Assembly: GCA_030374765.1 (NCBI GenBank)
Contig: JARGXX010000001.1
Span: forward strand, 1,178,001 to 1,242,000
From: Agarophyton chilense
Lineage: Eukaryota; Rhodophyta; Florideophyceae; Gracilariales; Gracilariaceae
Length of the DNA: 64,000 bases
Direction: 5' to 3'
Shown: in pieces, positions 1-10,440 of the stretch
How positions within the stretch are numbered: position 1 is the stretch's first letter
How the letters are laid out: every line of letters begins with the position of its first letter
Position numbers and translations under genes: made by a program
Notes under the pieces: generated by a model
Told to the model about the DNA's origin: nothing
The model's database searches: none
Seen by the model: the letters and a program-made list of their open reading frames with translations, nothing else

Positions 1-750
1 GTGCATAGACAGAAGCTAAATGAAAAAAAATATTCAACTAACGAGAAGAAGTTCAATCTAGACAGTCCAGATAGTAAAGTTTGTTATTGGCAAAAAGTTG
101 GTTGAGAAACTAGAATATTTTCTGAAAGGAAAGCAAAGGGTAAAGGCGTTATTTTTTGTGTTTTTCCTTTTTTAGAGATCTGGCTTTAATTGAAGATACT
201 CTAAAATTTAAAGAGCATAAGAAGAGTAAAGAATAATATATTTTGCCATAGTCTGCAAAAAAACATGTTAAAATGCAAGATACAACGTCAAAACAGTTGT
301 GCCATACATGTTTTGCGCTAAAGTAAAGAGTGCTTTGCTGATTAAAATATGACTGTAATGGATAGGGTGAGTTACGTGATTTAAACCATATGGAACATCT
401 ATGATGTTTACTGACGAGAGCTGCATACCTCAATAGATGACAGTTTTCTGCAAAACATGATTTAAAAAAGAATATAGCAATAAAGTGGCATAAAGATTTT
501 AAAAGTGTTCTAAAAACTCTTTTAAGATATTGTAAAGCAGCGACATTTTTATGTTAGGTGTTAATCGCGCAAAATAGAACTGTTTGAAACGTTTATTTCA
601 AGGCAAGAGTAACTTTTCATTCACCTTTTTTACTCCTTTTTATCCTCTTCTCTCTTACTTTTGCCGCCCGAAGGAGGAAGGTTCTGATATTTCTGCTCGT
701 GATGAGCAGCGTCCGCGCCAAATGTAGACACAGCCGCCTAGAAAAATTGA
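1..750. other. AT-rich intergenic DNA, no gene seen
   Basis: The stretch is AT-rich with many short A and T runs. The only open frame of note (149-433, minus) is low in complexity and resembles no family I know. I see no RNA gene or repeat here. Confidence 0.6.
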
Positions 751-804
751 TACGCCACCTTACTCAAACTACGCCACGCGGTGGCGTATTAAGTAAGGTT
801 GCGC
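751..804. repeat. Imperfect inverted repeat (hairpin) next to the solo LTR
   Basis: The core is a perfect 8-base palindrome arm pair, TACGCCAC (770-777) and GTGGCGTA (781-788), around the loop GCG. The pairing extends outward, with gaps, to ACCTTACT (757-764) and AAGTAAGGT (791-799). It ends about 5 bases before the solo LTR. It may be a foldback remnant of a small element or a structured LTR target; the function is unknown. Confidence 0.55.
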
Positions 805-808
805 GCTA

Positions 809-1409
809 TTTCGTATAGTAGCGGAAAGGCTGACCTTTGAGGTTGTCAATATACTACAATGACCTTGTAGATGATGGATGCGAGGGATCATTGGCTATGT
901 AGCTCCGGGCGAGCTACCATTTAGGTGTTGTCAGCCCCGTGTAGTTTTGACATGTACCTTCTGGTTGAGTAATTGTAAGTACTTGTAATTGTAATTATAT
1001 TTATTTTAGTGAAGTGGCCACCTGGCACTGTAGCCAGTGCTGGCCAGGTCTCTGACACTAGACCAGAGACAGTGCCTTGCTGGCACCTCCCGGGCGATCT
1101 CGAGGGTTCAGTCTACTGCATATAGGGAACTGCACCTCCCCCATCCTAATCTGATAAAGACAGGCCCCACTTGGGTCACGACTATACCTTTTAGTTCATT
1201 GTTTCTCAACTACTACACAGGCTTTTCCGCTCGTCGACGCCTACCATCGTTCAGCTACACGGTATAGGCTAGTTGCTCCGTCGTTTGCCCCTGTGGTTTT
1301 TCACGGTGCCCTGTTACCATCGAGGTTTACTACGTCTACCTTCAAAGGTTGAGCGTCACCACGCTCCCGTGACAAGACAGTAGCATACCCCAGAGGTGAT
1401 TGTAAGACA
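809..1409 (+). repeat. Solo LTR of the element A gypsy family
   Basis: This roughly 601-base block aligns end to end with the LTRs of element A at 6440-7072 and 51225-51833, sharing the leader region, the GGCCACCTGGCACTG region, the central block and the terminal TGATTGTA-CGACA type end. It is more diverged from those two than they are from each other. No gag or pol lies on either side, so it is a solo LTR left by LTR-LTR recombination, or a truncated end. The terminal TG is changed to TT, and the flanking pentamers (CGCTA and CGTAT) do not match, so a target duplication is not demonstrated. A 76-codon frame inside it (1037-1267) recurs only because the LTRs are homologous and is not called as a gene. 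Confidence 0.85.
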
Positions 1410-1646
1410 CGTATGGAATCTGATATGTCGGAGACCATGTCATCCGATGTTATGAGTATTAATAGTTTTTAGAAATTTAGACGCCTAAGAGCATCTCTAC
1501 CGCGAATGGAAAGATAGAATCTATTCGCCTTTTTCGGGCGTTTTGCTTGGGCGCTCTATCCGATAGAGTGACATGTAAACCCCTTTTAATCATGCAGATT
1601 ATTTCAGCCCTACCGCGTCCCGTAATGAAAAGGGATCGAGCGCGAC

Positions 1647-3016
1647 ATGGCGGAGTCAGACGAGTCCAGCGAGGACGACACCCTGTCGTACCTTGCTGCT
1701 ACCGGTATACTTCCCGGGCTAGAGACAATACATTTACCCCGCCGCTCTGGGTCTCGAGCCGGCAAGAGTGCCAACGTCGCTCGTGACTTCGACACTGCAG
1801 TAGCTCGCCTTTTGAGCGACTACTTTGACGACGCGGCAAAGTATGGCGAAGACAAATTTATGCGGCGGTTCAGAATGCCACGAGACGTCTTCGACCGCTT
1901 CTACAAGCAACTGGATGGCAAAGGAATATTTGTGCGAAGGAAAGACGGACTGGACAAAAGAGGAATTCATCCACTGCAGCGTATCGTCGCAGCACTGCGC
2001 ATGCTTGCATATGGAGTCGCTGCAGATGCGCTGGATGAGTATCTTCAAATGTCAGAAGATTCTGTACTACTTTCTGTAAAGGCGTTCTGCCGTTTGATTG
2101 TCGAGCAGTTTGGTGCGGAGTGTATGCGCGAGCCGACCGAGCAGGACCTGAAACGTATCATGAAGATCAATGCTGCACGCGGGTTCCCCGGTTGCATTGG
2201 TAGTATAGACTGCCAGCACTGGGAATGGAAAAACTGTCCAGTCGCATGGGCTGGACAGTACAAGGGAAAAGAAAAAACGCCTACAGTCGTCCTTGAAGCT
2301 ATCTGTGATGCCGATCTATGGATATGTCATGCACATTTCGGTAGTCCCGGGTCGTGTAACGACTTAAACGTCTTGGATACATCAGCAACTATGCAGAAGA
2401 TACGCGAGGGAGAGTTCCCTCCTTCATTACCGTATAAGATAAACGGCACAACGCGTACAATGTTGTACTATCTCGCAAACGGCATCTACCCAAACTGGGC
2501 GATCTTTGCAAAAACAATCAAGGATGGAACCACCCCACAAAAATGTGCTTACTCAAGGGCTCAAGAAGCGTTCAGGAAGGATATAGAGCGCGCATTTGGC
2601 GTCCTTGTAGCCCGCTTCAACATTCTGCAGAGGCCGTGCAGAATGTGGAAGCGAAAGGACATGGCATTCGTTATGAAGGGGTGCATTATACTACACAATA
2701 TGGTCGTTGAGGCTCGTAGAGACTTGTACGACAGCTGCATGAACGGTCTTATGCACTATGGTGAGGCGGTCGCGATGTTCAGTAACGGTCAGTGCTTCAA
2801 ATGGATTCTTTGGATGTTACTCGAGAACTACTAGGCGACGCATTCGCGCGTCAGACTTGGTCTTCCATGGTCGCTTCACGTTGCTCCAGAATCGTCAGTA
2901 GCGTTGATCACTTCTCTCTGAAGCACGACCTCATCCAGCATATCTGGGCCCGTTCGAATGGACAGGAGGACCAGAGCATGGAAGGGGAAGTATTCAGAAC
3001 GCACTCACTGCAGTAA
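1647..3016 (+). pseudogene. PIF/Harbinger transposase (Plant_tran family), frameshifted
   Basis: Harbinger transposases cut and rejoin DNA with a DDE nuclease. The main frame runs 1647-2834 (395 codons) and has the family layout. An N-terminal block (KFMRRFRMPRDVFDRF) is followed by the first catalytic Asp in GSIDCQHW (D188), the GSPGSCNDLNVLD block, the YYLANGIYPNW block and the catalytic Glu in DIERAFGVL (E314), then CIILHNMVVE. In relatives the third block reads DGIYP; here the Asp is Asn (codon AAC at 2478-2480, N278), so one catalytic acid is missing. The frame then drifts into non-family sequence and stops at 2834, while the usual C-terminal end (LKHDLIQHIW) continues in another frame to about 3016, showing a frameshift near 2780-2830. 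The start at 1647 gives an acidic N-terminus and is the first ATG of the frame. Confidence 0.85.
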
Positions 3017-3156
3017 ATATTCATTTACTCAATAAGACAACGCCACAAAGCGCAGCAAACGAAAGGGGGTCCGGGGGTTCTCCCCCGGCGTGGTGGGCAC
3101 GAGCCCCCGAAGGAAATTTCGCAAACGAGACCGTACTTCTGCCCTCCCAACGCTCC

Positions 3157-3741
3157 TCACGACCTCTCGGCGGGGCCCCCTGGGGGTGCGGCTGACTCCT
3201 GTTTAGTACCCGTAGTCCGCGTTTCAGTCATCGTTTCTTGTGTAGGGCCTTGAGTGGCACCACTGACCTCGCTCTGGGCAAGACGAGCTCGTTTCTGGGC
3301 GTTCGCAAGATATGTTTTGCGCAGCGCATCGAAGAATGCTGCCGTTTCCGGCTTCCCCTGGCATCCAGGGAGCGAGAATATGGCTATGGCGTTCTTCTCC
3401 TCCAGTATTTCTGACTTGCGCTTCGCAGATGATTCCAAGGGTCGGACGGCCTGCGTGCGCAATTCCTCCTGCTTGATAATCTTTGCGCTGCGACTTCCTA
3501 TTCCGAAACGATCATCTGCTTTACGTTGAGGCTTCCTCGGTGTACTACGTGGTGACGGCTCTCTATAGCTATCGCCGTCATCTTGGACTTGGTCACCGCT
3601 CTGAAAGGATTCTGTGGATGGCGGAGCACACCACTTAGGGTGTTGGCGAAGCACCTTCCAAGCATCTACTATAGTGTACACTTGTAGTTCACTGTCTAGT
3701 TTATATTTAAGGGATGGCTTCACCCTCATCACTACCACCAA
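3157..3741 (-). CDS. Harbinger accessory protein (ORF1-like), probably 5' truncated
   Basis: This 194-residue frame converges on the transposase with a gap of about 140 bases. Near its N-terminus it has the sequence DAWKVLRQHPKW, followed by a Pro/Arg-rich linker, a GSRSAKIIKQEE segment and a helical, charged C-terminal part (residues about 85-160). This order (W..L..PKW, then a G-x-K/R-x-AK block, then coiled coil) is that of the C-terminal half of Myb/SANT plus NAM-like accessory proteins of PIF/Harbinger elements, which carry transposase to DNA. The expected N-terminal SANT domain is absent, so the gene is truncated or has an upstream exon I cannot place. Family assignment rests on these short motifs and on position. 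Confidence 0.5.
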   Translation of the reverse strand: MVVVMRVKPSLKYKLDSELQVYTIVDAWKVLRQHPKWCAPPSTESFQSGDQVQDDGDSYREPSPRSTPRKPQRKADDRFGIGSRSAKIIKQEELRTQAVRPLESSAKRKSEILEEKNAIAIFSLPGCQGKPETAAFFDALRKTYLANAQKRARLAQSEVSGATQGPTQETMTETRTTGTKQESAAPPGGPAERS

Positions 3742-4945
3742 TTAAATGGCTCTAGGTTATGCCTTTTACGCGAGTCTCCGCGTCTGAACGGGAGAAACCG
3801 CGACCAATTTGGCTAACCTATCCCCTCGGGAAGCTCAGGCGTCATTGTAACATTTTATTGTTCTGGGCACACCACTGCAGAGTGCTTGATGTTTTAGGAA
3901 ATTCAAAGATGTATCTCCCCGCAATGCTGGAGGGTGAACGCAATCTGTATTTAAGCAGTCATACCTGGCGATCAGGTTAGGTTTGAGTCTGGCTAGAGTG
4001 TTGCAAGCGACCATTAGATCGCTACCGATTACTACGAACTTTACATTATGGCTTGAATCAGTCGCAATACATATTATTCTAACGTTCTCAACGGTCTGTC
4101 TCATTTTCGAATGCAATTATACCGCATTGTCCATTATGCACGCTATGAAAGTGTTCAGAGACCTTAACGAATGAGTATGCATTGACGTTTTTCCAAACTA
4201 GAGAACACAGAGTGGAAGATGAAGTTAAAGACGCTTGGACATCTACGTGTATGTAAGCAAAGCGCGAAGCTTTTGCAACTGCAAAATCTGCGTTTAAAAA
4301 AATCAAAGATCATGGAATCGCGGCAACCGTTCCTCTCACTGCCTATGATAATCCAAATTCGGATAAATTGCAAATGAATATGTTGGGATTGGCTTTTGTA
4401 TTTCTTAAGGTACGTTTTCTTGTATCTTGCTATTGTGTGTCTGGTTTTAATGTACGTCGTTCGTTTTCCAGATTACTAGGTCAATTTTGGACCTCTGCAA
4501 TATTAAGTCTTGTGGAATGAATAGATATCGTTGTTCTTTGTGGGCAAAAGAGGTGTTGGAGTTTAATAAGCTGGTTACTGATGGTGATTCGAGGAATGTG
4601 GTTGGGTTGGAACACATTAGATCTTTTCCTACACGAAGCATTATAAGAGTAGTGAATGTCTTTACTGTGCTCAGTGATGCACAGATCAAAGCAATGGAAG
4701 CATTACGAATGGTATAACTAAGTTTTAGAGTGTTAAGGATAAAGAAAATGTATCATATGTCATTGTGATGCCCAATGCCGAAGTAAGACGTGCCCAATGA
4801 ACAATGCAGTGTAACGTGACTAGTGTCCATAACATAGATACGCTTCAGTGCTGCAGAGGTTTTGAGTGCCGAATGTTGGTGCGCCATGGTGCCTGTACAA
4901 TGAAGATGTAAGGTTACAACTGTATTACTCTGGCACGTTGACCCA
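3742..4945. other. Interval with no convincing gene
   Basis: Only short frames occur. One at 4487-4717 (plus, 76 codons) lies just upstream of the accessory ORF at 4946 on the same strand and could be a detached 5' part of it, but nothing in it is recognisable. The left end of the second Harbinger element should lie somewhere here; I could not find it. Confidence 0.5.
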
Positions 4946-5473
4946 GTGACGAGAAACAAACTGCTTATTCCTGATGATGACGCCAATCGTAATTTATTCG
5001 AGAAATTTGTTTCGCGTTCTCCAAGCTCATGTGAGATCATTGCAGACGGTAAGCGCGCTTTTATAATTATCACAGCATTGTGCTGTGATGAAGGAGACCC
5101 GGACGCTAAAACGTTAGTACAGATGTTTACTTTGAAGCTTGCTTCACCTGATATTGGTTATGATGAAGGCTCCGGTTTGTCTGGGACAGCGATGAGGACA
5201 CCGAGAGGACGTAAGCGGGCGGCATCGGTCGGGAACGAACAGCTACACAGTATTATGACAAGTATAGCCGCTTTATTGGGAGGGTTTGTAAAGGACGGAT
5301 CCGCTGAAATGGCAAGCGCACTACGATCGTTTTTTCGACAGATGAAAGAGGCTGGCTCAGCTGACGAAATGGCAATTGAAAGACGCGAGTCTTTATTGAA
5401 AAGGATCACACGTGTTTGCAAGGACACGAATACCATTCAGAATGAAGCACCAGACGTTCGACGACTGTTTTAG
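4946..5473 (+). CDS. Hypothetical protein, possible accessory ORF of Harbinger element 2
   Basis: This is a 175-codon frame whose first codon is GTG, so the true start is upstream or the gene is 5' truncated. The C-terminal half is hydrophilic and helical, with an RGRKRAA basic patch near residue 90 and an AIERRESLLKRI segment near residue 145, like the coiled-coil ends of Myb/SANT-type transposon accessory proteins. It points at the Harbinger transposase remnant at 5784-6434 in the same tail-to-tail arrangement as 1647-3741. That architecture is the main reason for the call; I do not recognise the family from sequence. Confidence 0.35.
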   Translation: MTRNKLLIPDDDANRNLFEKFVSRSPSSCEIIADGKRAFIIITALCCDEGDPDAKTLVQMFTLKLASPDIGYDEGSGLSGTAMRTPRGRKRAASVGNEQLHSIMTSIAALLGGFVKDGSAEMASALRSFFRQMKEAGSADEMAIERRESLLKRITRVCKDTNTIQNEAPDVRRLF

Positions 5474-5783
5474 TGCCACAGACACGCCATTGTGAGAAAA
5501 AAGGAAAAGATCAACACCATCGATATACCGGACGCTTAGAAATGGTCCTTTGCTAGTGCAGATGATATCATGGCGGGCGTCGCTGTGGCGGTTTTGTGAC
5601 GAAGCCCAATGGCCAGTGATAGTTCCATGGGAAGCAGGTTGAAGCTCCCTCACATAGGTTCTAAAAGGTCGGCAAAAGCCTTTTTGCCCAATTGTAGCAG
5701 TGAGAGCGTCTTAAAGCTCCGAAACTTCCAGTTCTCTCGTCCTCCCTTGCTCTGTTTCGTCCCTGAGTTTTAAAAGCAGCCTC

Positions 5784-6434
5784 TCACGAACTTATAAAAG
5801 CTTTCCCACAAACAGCGACCTCCTCAACTGGCAGGGCCCGTTTGATGCACGGGTAATTGTGGTTTATACAGAAGTTTTGAAGGTGCGTTCTCGCTCCAAG
5901 TACCCGAGGCACTTCTGGGAGGAAATATCGCATAGGCCTCCACCGAACACAAAAGCATGCCGTTAAAATTCTAAACGCTTGTTCGACCACCGTCGGCAAA
6001 GAGGAATGTGGAAAATTGAAACCGTCTCGGGCTACTGCCAGCTGTTCATGTTGAAGTTGCGACTCTTAAAACGGCTTTATGATACCATTTCTATACTAGA
6101 ATGCTGGTTCACAGGCTATCCAGTATCCTTTCATAAGCTGTTCGGCACGGAGGGCTTTTGCGAAGTCAGATATGGTAACCGTGATATATTCACGTGTAGA
6201 ACCAATGGCTCTGGCGGACATTTATTAAAAGCCGTAAGCAGAATTTGCGATTGCCTGTACAGGGATTGCAGAAAATCGTTCACGGCAGTAGTAGCTTCTC
6301 AGATTGTGACAGAGCAAGGGCTTCAATATTTTAATATAAATACCTTCGAGTGCTCCAACACAGCCCCATAACAAGCGCATGGCTGGCCGGGAGTTTTTAA
6401 AGGCTTGCCATTTCATGTAGCTGGTTTGCATCAC
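5784..6434 (-). pseudogene. PIF/Harbinger (DDE_Tnp_4 type) transposase remnant, element 2
   Basis: Read in one minus-strand frame from 6434 to 5784, interrupted only by stop codons, the sequence shows the family blocks in order: GCVGALEGIYIKI (first catalytic Asp of GALDG changed to Glu), RSYYCRERFSAIPVQAI, IGSTREYITV, GYWIACEPAF, IIKPF, ARDGFNFPHSSL, then TVVEQAFRILTACF and a LHNF-like end (LQNFCIN). Stops follow the AYGF segment (two TAA in tandem, near 6222-6227) and fall after EPAF and IIKPF. The 5' part is cut off at 6434-6439 by the left LTR of gypsy element A; its continuation is expected beyond 51838. The gene is dead. Confidence 0.8.
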
Positions 6435-6439
6435 CTAGT

Positions 6440-7072
6440 TGTCGTAAAGGGGCAAAAGGTTTGACCCTTGAGGTTGTCCAAATACTACTCTGACCTCGTA
6501 GGTGATGGATGAGAGGTATCATCGGACACGCAGCTCCGGGCGAGCTACCATCTAGGTGTTGTCAGCCACGTGTAGAATTGACATGTACCTTCTGGTTGAG
6601 TAATTGTTAGTGATAGTAATTGTAATTATGTGTATTTTAGTACAGTAGTTGAGTGGCCACCTGGCACTGCAGCCAGTGTTGGCCAGGTCTCTGACACTAG
6701 GTCAGCGACCGTGCCTTGCTGGCACCTCCCGGGTGATCTGGAGAGTGCAGTCCACTGCATATAGGGAACTGCACCTTCCCCATCCTAATCTGATAAAGAA
6801 AGGCACCACTTGGGTCACGACTATACCTTTTGGTTCATTGTTTCTCAACTACAACACAGGCTTTCCCGCGCGTCGACGCCTACCATCGTTCAGCTACACG
6901 GTATAGGCTAGTCGCCCCGCCGTTGCCCCTGTGGGTTTTCAAGATGCCCTGTTACCATCGAGGTTTACTACATCTACCTTCTAAGGTTGAGCGTCAACAC
7001 GCTCCCTACGGTTGAGCGTCACTACGCTCCCGAGACAATACAGTAGCATACCCTAGAGGTGATTGTACGACA
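6440..7072 (+). repeat. 5' LTR of element A
   Basis: The 633-base LTR starts TGTCGTA and ends TACGACA, a perfect 7-base terminal inverted repeat. It is followed by the 3-base spacer TTT and the primer binding site. It is 24 bases longer than the 3' LTR because the GGTTGAGCGTCA-type unit with its GAGCGT/ACGCTC hairpin (about 6983-7033) is duplicated here. Confidence 0.92.
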
Positions 7073-7075
7073 TTT

Positions 7076-7093
7076 TGGTCTCCCGACTTAGAA
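7076..7093 (+). other. Primer binding site of element A
   Basis: TGGTCTCCCGACTTAGAA lies 3 bases after the LTR. The same 18 bases follow the 5' LTR of B2 (38938-38955) and, inverted, of B1 (37147-37164). TGG pairs with the tRNA CCA end. The rest does not match the common gypsy initiator-Met type site or the tRNA-Ser at 63339-63419; the primer tRNA is not identified. Confidence 0.85.
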
Positions 7094-7219
7094 AGTATTT
7101 TTAGGTTTCGTCGTACCTTCACAGTTCACACGAGATTCCGAGAAGGATTGGACGCTCGCACACCTATTTGGTTTCAGGAAATCCCGCAAAGCAATACAGG
7201 ATACCACTATTGGTCACAA

Positions 7220-9480
7220 ATGGAACGACCTAAAAGGAATACGCGTGGTGCGAGCGCCCCGGCAAGCCATAAAGGTCTTAAAGGAGCCCCATCGGCTCAA
7301 TCGATTCTGGAAACCCCGAGGATTTGCTCCGGCACCCTCGAGACAAAACCGGAAAGTTACATGGTCAGCCGCCTATGGCAACGGAACCTCAAAGGGAGTT
7401 ACCCATTGGGGTTGCAGCGGAGGAGCTATGGCCTCAGCTCGAAGAGCGAGCGAAAGCGCTCGTCAACCTCGCGGTAGAGGATGCATTAACCTTAAAGGAG
7501 AAGTCGGATACCCGGATGGTTCCGCCCTCAATGGACGTCGATGCATTTACCCGTGTTGTGGTTGACCGAGCAGCTCAAGAGCTATCGGAAAGGATACCTG
7601 AAATGTTGAAACAGTATCTCTTTACAGATGCTAGGGAGCATGTTTACCGCGCTGTGCAGGACCTTTGGGTTTCCGAGGGATTCGCAGAATCCCGACCTAC
7701 ACAGGTGAAAATCGCAAAGCGCATACCACAAGGGTTCCAAATAGGTCAATATACCCATTCCAAACACTTACCTACTGATAGTGAGTTCCTACAAGGTCCA
7801 AGACAGAGTCAAAAGGTCCCGGGGAATGTAGATCCTCAAGACATTTACCTGCCACCAATTACAGGTTTCGTTCAAAAGGATACCCATGGAGGTGGTCCCA
7901 AGGACGATTCGTCTGACTCGTTGGATGAGCGACGAAGAAACCGAAAAGGAAAGAAGCGGAGGACGAAGAGGGGAAAGAATCGAGAGGATGATTCAGACCC
8001 GGACTCGTCAGACTCCAGTTCCGATACGAGTTCATCGTCGGATGATGACCGTACAGGTAAGAAAAAGAAGAAACCGAACAGGTCGACGAAGAAGTCGTCG
8101 AAAAAGAACCGAAATTGTAAAAAGCGATACAATCAGTCGCCCGAATCTGGGTCGGACACTGAAATGGACCTGGAGGTGCACCAACCGTTGAACGATGTGT
8201 TCACCAAAGCGGTTGATTACAGGACTTATCGGTTAATCAACAAGTCTTCTGAATACAACCAAGAGGTTGCTCAGAAGATTACTAGGCACCACAAAAAGCT
8301 CAGCTTCTAAATGGGTGACACAACCTTCACAGGTACGGATCCTATTGCGGTAATTGAGTTTCTACAGAAGTTCAAGCTTGCATGTGACCAAAATGGGTTT
8401 TCCGAGGGCGCTGCTATGTGGCTATTTCAGTTTTACCTGAAAGGGCAAGCATACTACTTGCTGCAGGATAGGCTCCGCGGCAACACCTTAGCGATGGATG
8501 AGGATGGCACAGAGATGTTGGAGTCATACCCAGAAGTGGTCAATTTCCTTTTGGAAACAAACGCCATCGATGAGGTTATCCAAGAGGCTTATTAGGAAGT
8601 CCTCGCTTACCATCAAAGATCTCGGCAAACCGAATCGTATTTTACGCTCGCGCTTTGGAATCTGGCAACCCCTTGTAGTAATGTGTTCACTACCTCTAGG
8701 TTAAAGTCGCGTTTTTCCGACAATGTCGACAAAGCGATCCGTTCCCAGGTATGCAATTACCTGGCCACTAACCGAAAGGTAGACTACAATGGGCTGGCCC
8801 GATACTCCCAGGGCCTTGGAGATACCCTTCGGCTGGGAAAGAGACCAGCCATGCCTCCAACCTCGAAGGATAAACCGAAAAGGTCGGTCTTGGAAATTGA
8901 AGATACCACAACCTTAGAGGGTAGCTTGCACCTCGAAGTACATACAGGGACCGCTATCCACTTGGTAGCGACCCAGGGGCAGTTCTCGAAACCTTCGACG
9001 GTAGGAAATTGGTCGTCAACGCGTACACCAAACTCGGGACAATCGCCGCCAAGTTCGGTGAGCTCGCATAGGATGCCAGGAGCGAGCTCCCATAACTCGC
9101 CACCCATATCCTACGTCACTTCTTCTACCAACCAGGTTTCGAAGCCCCCCTCAATGGTACCGCGAGACCCTCAAACTGGAGGCCTCGTTTGCTGGTTTTG
9201 CCTCGCGACAGACCATTTGGCAAAAAATTGCGCTAACTTACCTCCAGGGATGAGAGACCAGTTGATTCAGGCTCGCATGCAGAATCACCAACGTCTCTAT
9301 GGGTCTTCACCGCAAGCACCAAATAGGTTCCAACTCCGTACACAGGTACAGGTCAATACCATCGAGGAAACACCAAACTTGGACTCAACCGCTCCCGTAC
9401 AGGAGGAAAACACCGAACGGTTGGCGTTATGGCCGAACCCAACCTGCAATCGGAAGGCCAATCGATACCCAGAACCTTGA
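7220..9480 (+). pseudogene. gag: gag of element A, frameshifted and interrupted
   Basis: Gag makes the particle that packages element RNA. A start at 7220 (MERPKRNTRGASAP) resembles the MSSKDRPRTRSQ start of B1 gag. Frame changes move the reading to the 7324-8310 frame, which holds a helical N-terminal part and a long Ser/Asp/Lys-rich low-complexity stretch (7900-8150), as in B1 and B2. A TAA at 8308-8310 splits it from the Retrotrans_gag-like part (TGTDPIAVIEFLQKF). A further break near 8590-8700 leads to the C-terminal part with a CCHC zinc knuckle, CWFCLATDHLAKNC (CX2CX4HX4C, near 9190-9230). At least two frameshifts and one or more stops make it a pseudogene. Confidence 0.8.
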
Positions 9481-10440
9481 AGGTGGAAGAGAAGTACAAC
9501 AACTATAAAGTACGTGCTTCAATGTGTTTCTCCGATTGCCTTGCAGTTCCTGTCACCTGCGTGTTGGAAACGGGGGCCGGCCTAAACGTCCTGAACTCCC
9601 GCATCATACCTGAGGCAGTACTTCGGAACTTGAGCCGACCTCCAGACAACAACCCGCTGCCAGCGGGTTGTTGTCGGGAGGTCCGTTTACCAAAAGACTG
9701 CCTACTAGGCACGAACTTCATTGACAGACATGTCAAAGCAATCCTTCCTAGTTCCCATACCATCGCCCTGCGTCACGGGTGACGAATCGAAATTTTAGGT
9801 AATACGGAAACCAAACGGGGATGGTTCGTCAAACCGAAGAAGTGGATATCCACCGAAACGGTCTCTAACAAAGTGCGTATTACCAAATAGGTTGTTATCC
9901 CGCCAATGCAACAAATATTGGTAGCGGTGTCGTGTGCGACGCCCGGGCTGGTCATACTACAAAACCGTCTGAGGTTAGCACATCGACACCCAACCTTGAT
10001 GGCCAACTGGATTGTCGACAACATCCCAAATTAACCCTTTAAGGTGTGTCTCAGCAACTTCAGCAGTCATGGCGTGAAGTTGCTGAAAAATACCAATGTT
10101 GGCATCGCACTACCGGCACCACAAGGGGTCTTCACCGTAGCTCACACTGATCTCGGAGAGGTCGCCTTCGATAAGGAAGGGGGGGCGCAAATGCGTCCAC
10201 AACCACAAAGGTATCGATAAATACCAACTTGGAATCAAAGCTAGCCGATAAGGCATCGGTAGACAAAGAAGAGGAACCTGACCCTGAGAGGCAATGGCAA
10301 GATACAGTCCAGATCGGTGAAGAAAACGGCCAACTTCGGGGCCGCATTATCGACCTTCTGGAGTAGTTCAGAACCATGTCGTCAGGCCGTCTGGGCCAAA
10401 TTAAGGCCACTCAGCATCGCATCGAGCTCTTCCCTGACTC
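9429..10440 (+). pseudogene. pol: Protease and linker region of element A pol, decayed
   Basis: The frame 9429-9782 contains the retropepsin active-site region as VLETGAG. The catalytic Asp of DTG is replaced by Glu (GAA at 9567-9569). The flap and LGTNFID segment match the LGCDF-D region of B2. A 22-base near-perfect palindrome at about 9638-9682 lies in the middle and is not found in B1 or B2. From 9783 on, the region homologous to the B2 protease C-terminal domain survives only in scattered frames (VIPPMQQILVAVSCATPGL, then LKNTNVGIALP). No functional protease is possible as read. Confidence 0.75.

Larger units (their letters stand above)
1489..3760. mobile_element. Decayed PIF/Harbinger element 1
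   Basis: The element is defined by a Harbinger (Plant_tran/DDE_Tnp_4 type) transposase on the plus strand and a convergent accessory protein on the minus strand, the two-gene set typical of PIF/Harbinger elements. A candidate left terminus is GAGCATCTCTACCGCG at 1489-1504, directly preceded by TAA. Plant Harbinger ends often begin GAGCATCTC and duplicate TTA/TAA. I found no matching inverted end on the right, so the right boundary is arbitrary. The transposase has a catalytic substitution and a frameshift, so the copy is unlikely to move by itself. Confidence 0.6.

Noticed and set aside
1037-1267. LTR-internal frame also present at 6649-6906
   Set aside because: The frames match because the LTRs are homologous DNA; there is no sign of protein-level conservation.
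804-1414. Target duplication of the solo LTR
   Set aside because: The pentamers CGCTA and CGTAT differ and the LTR edge is mutated, so no duplication can be claimed.
5979-6371. 130-codon plus-strand frame
   Set aside because: It is antisense to the Harbinger transposase remnant, whose motifs are clear on the other strand.
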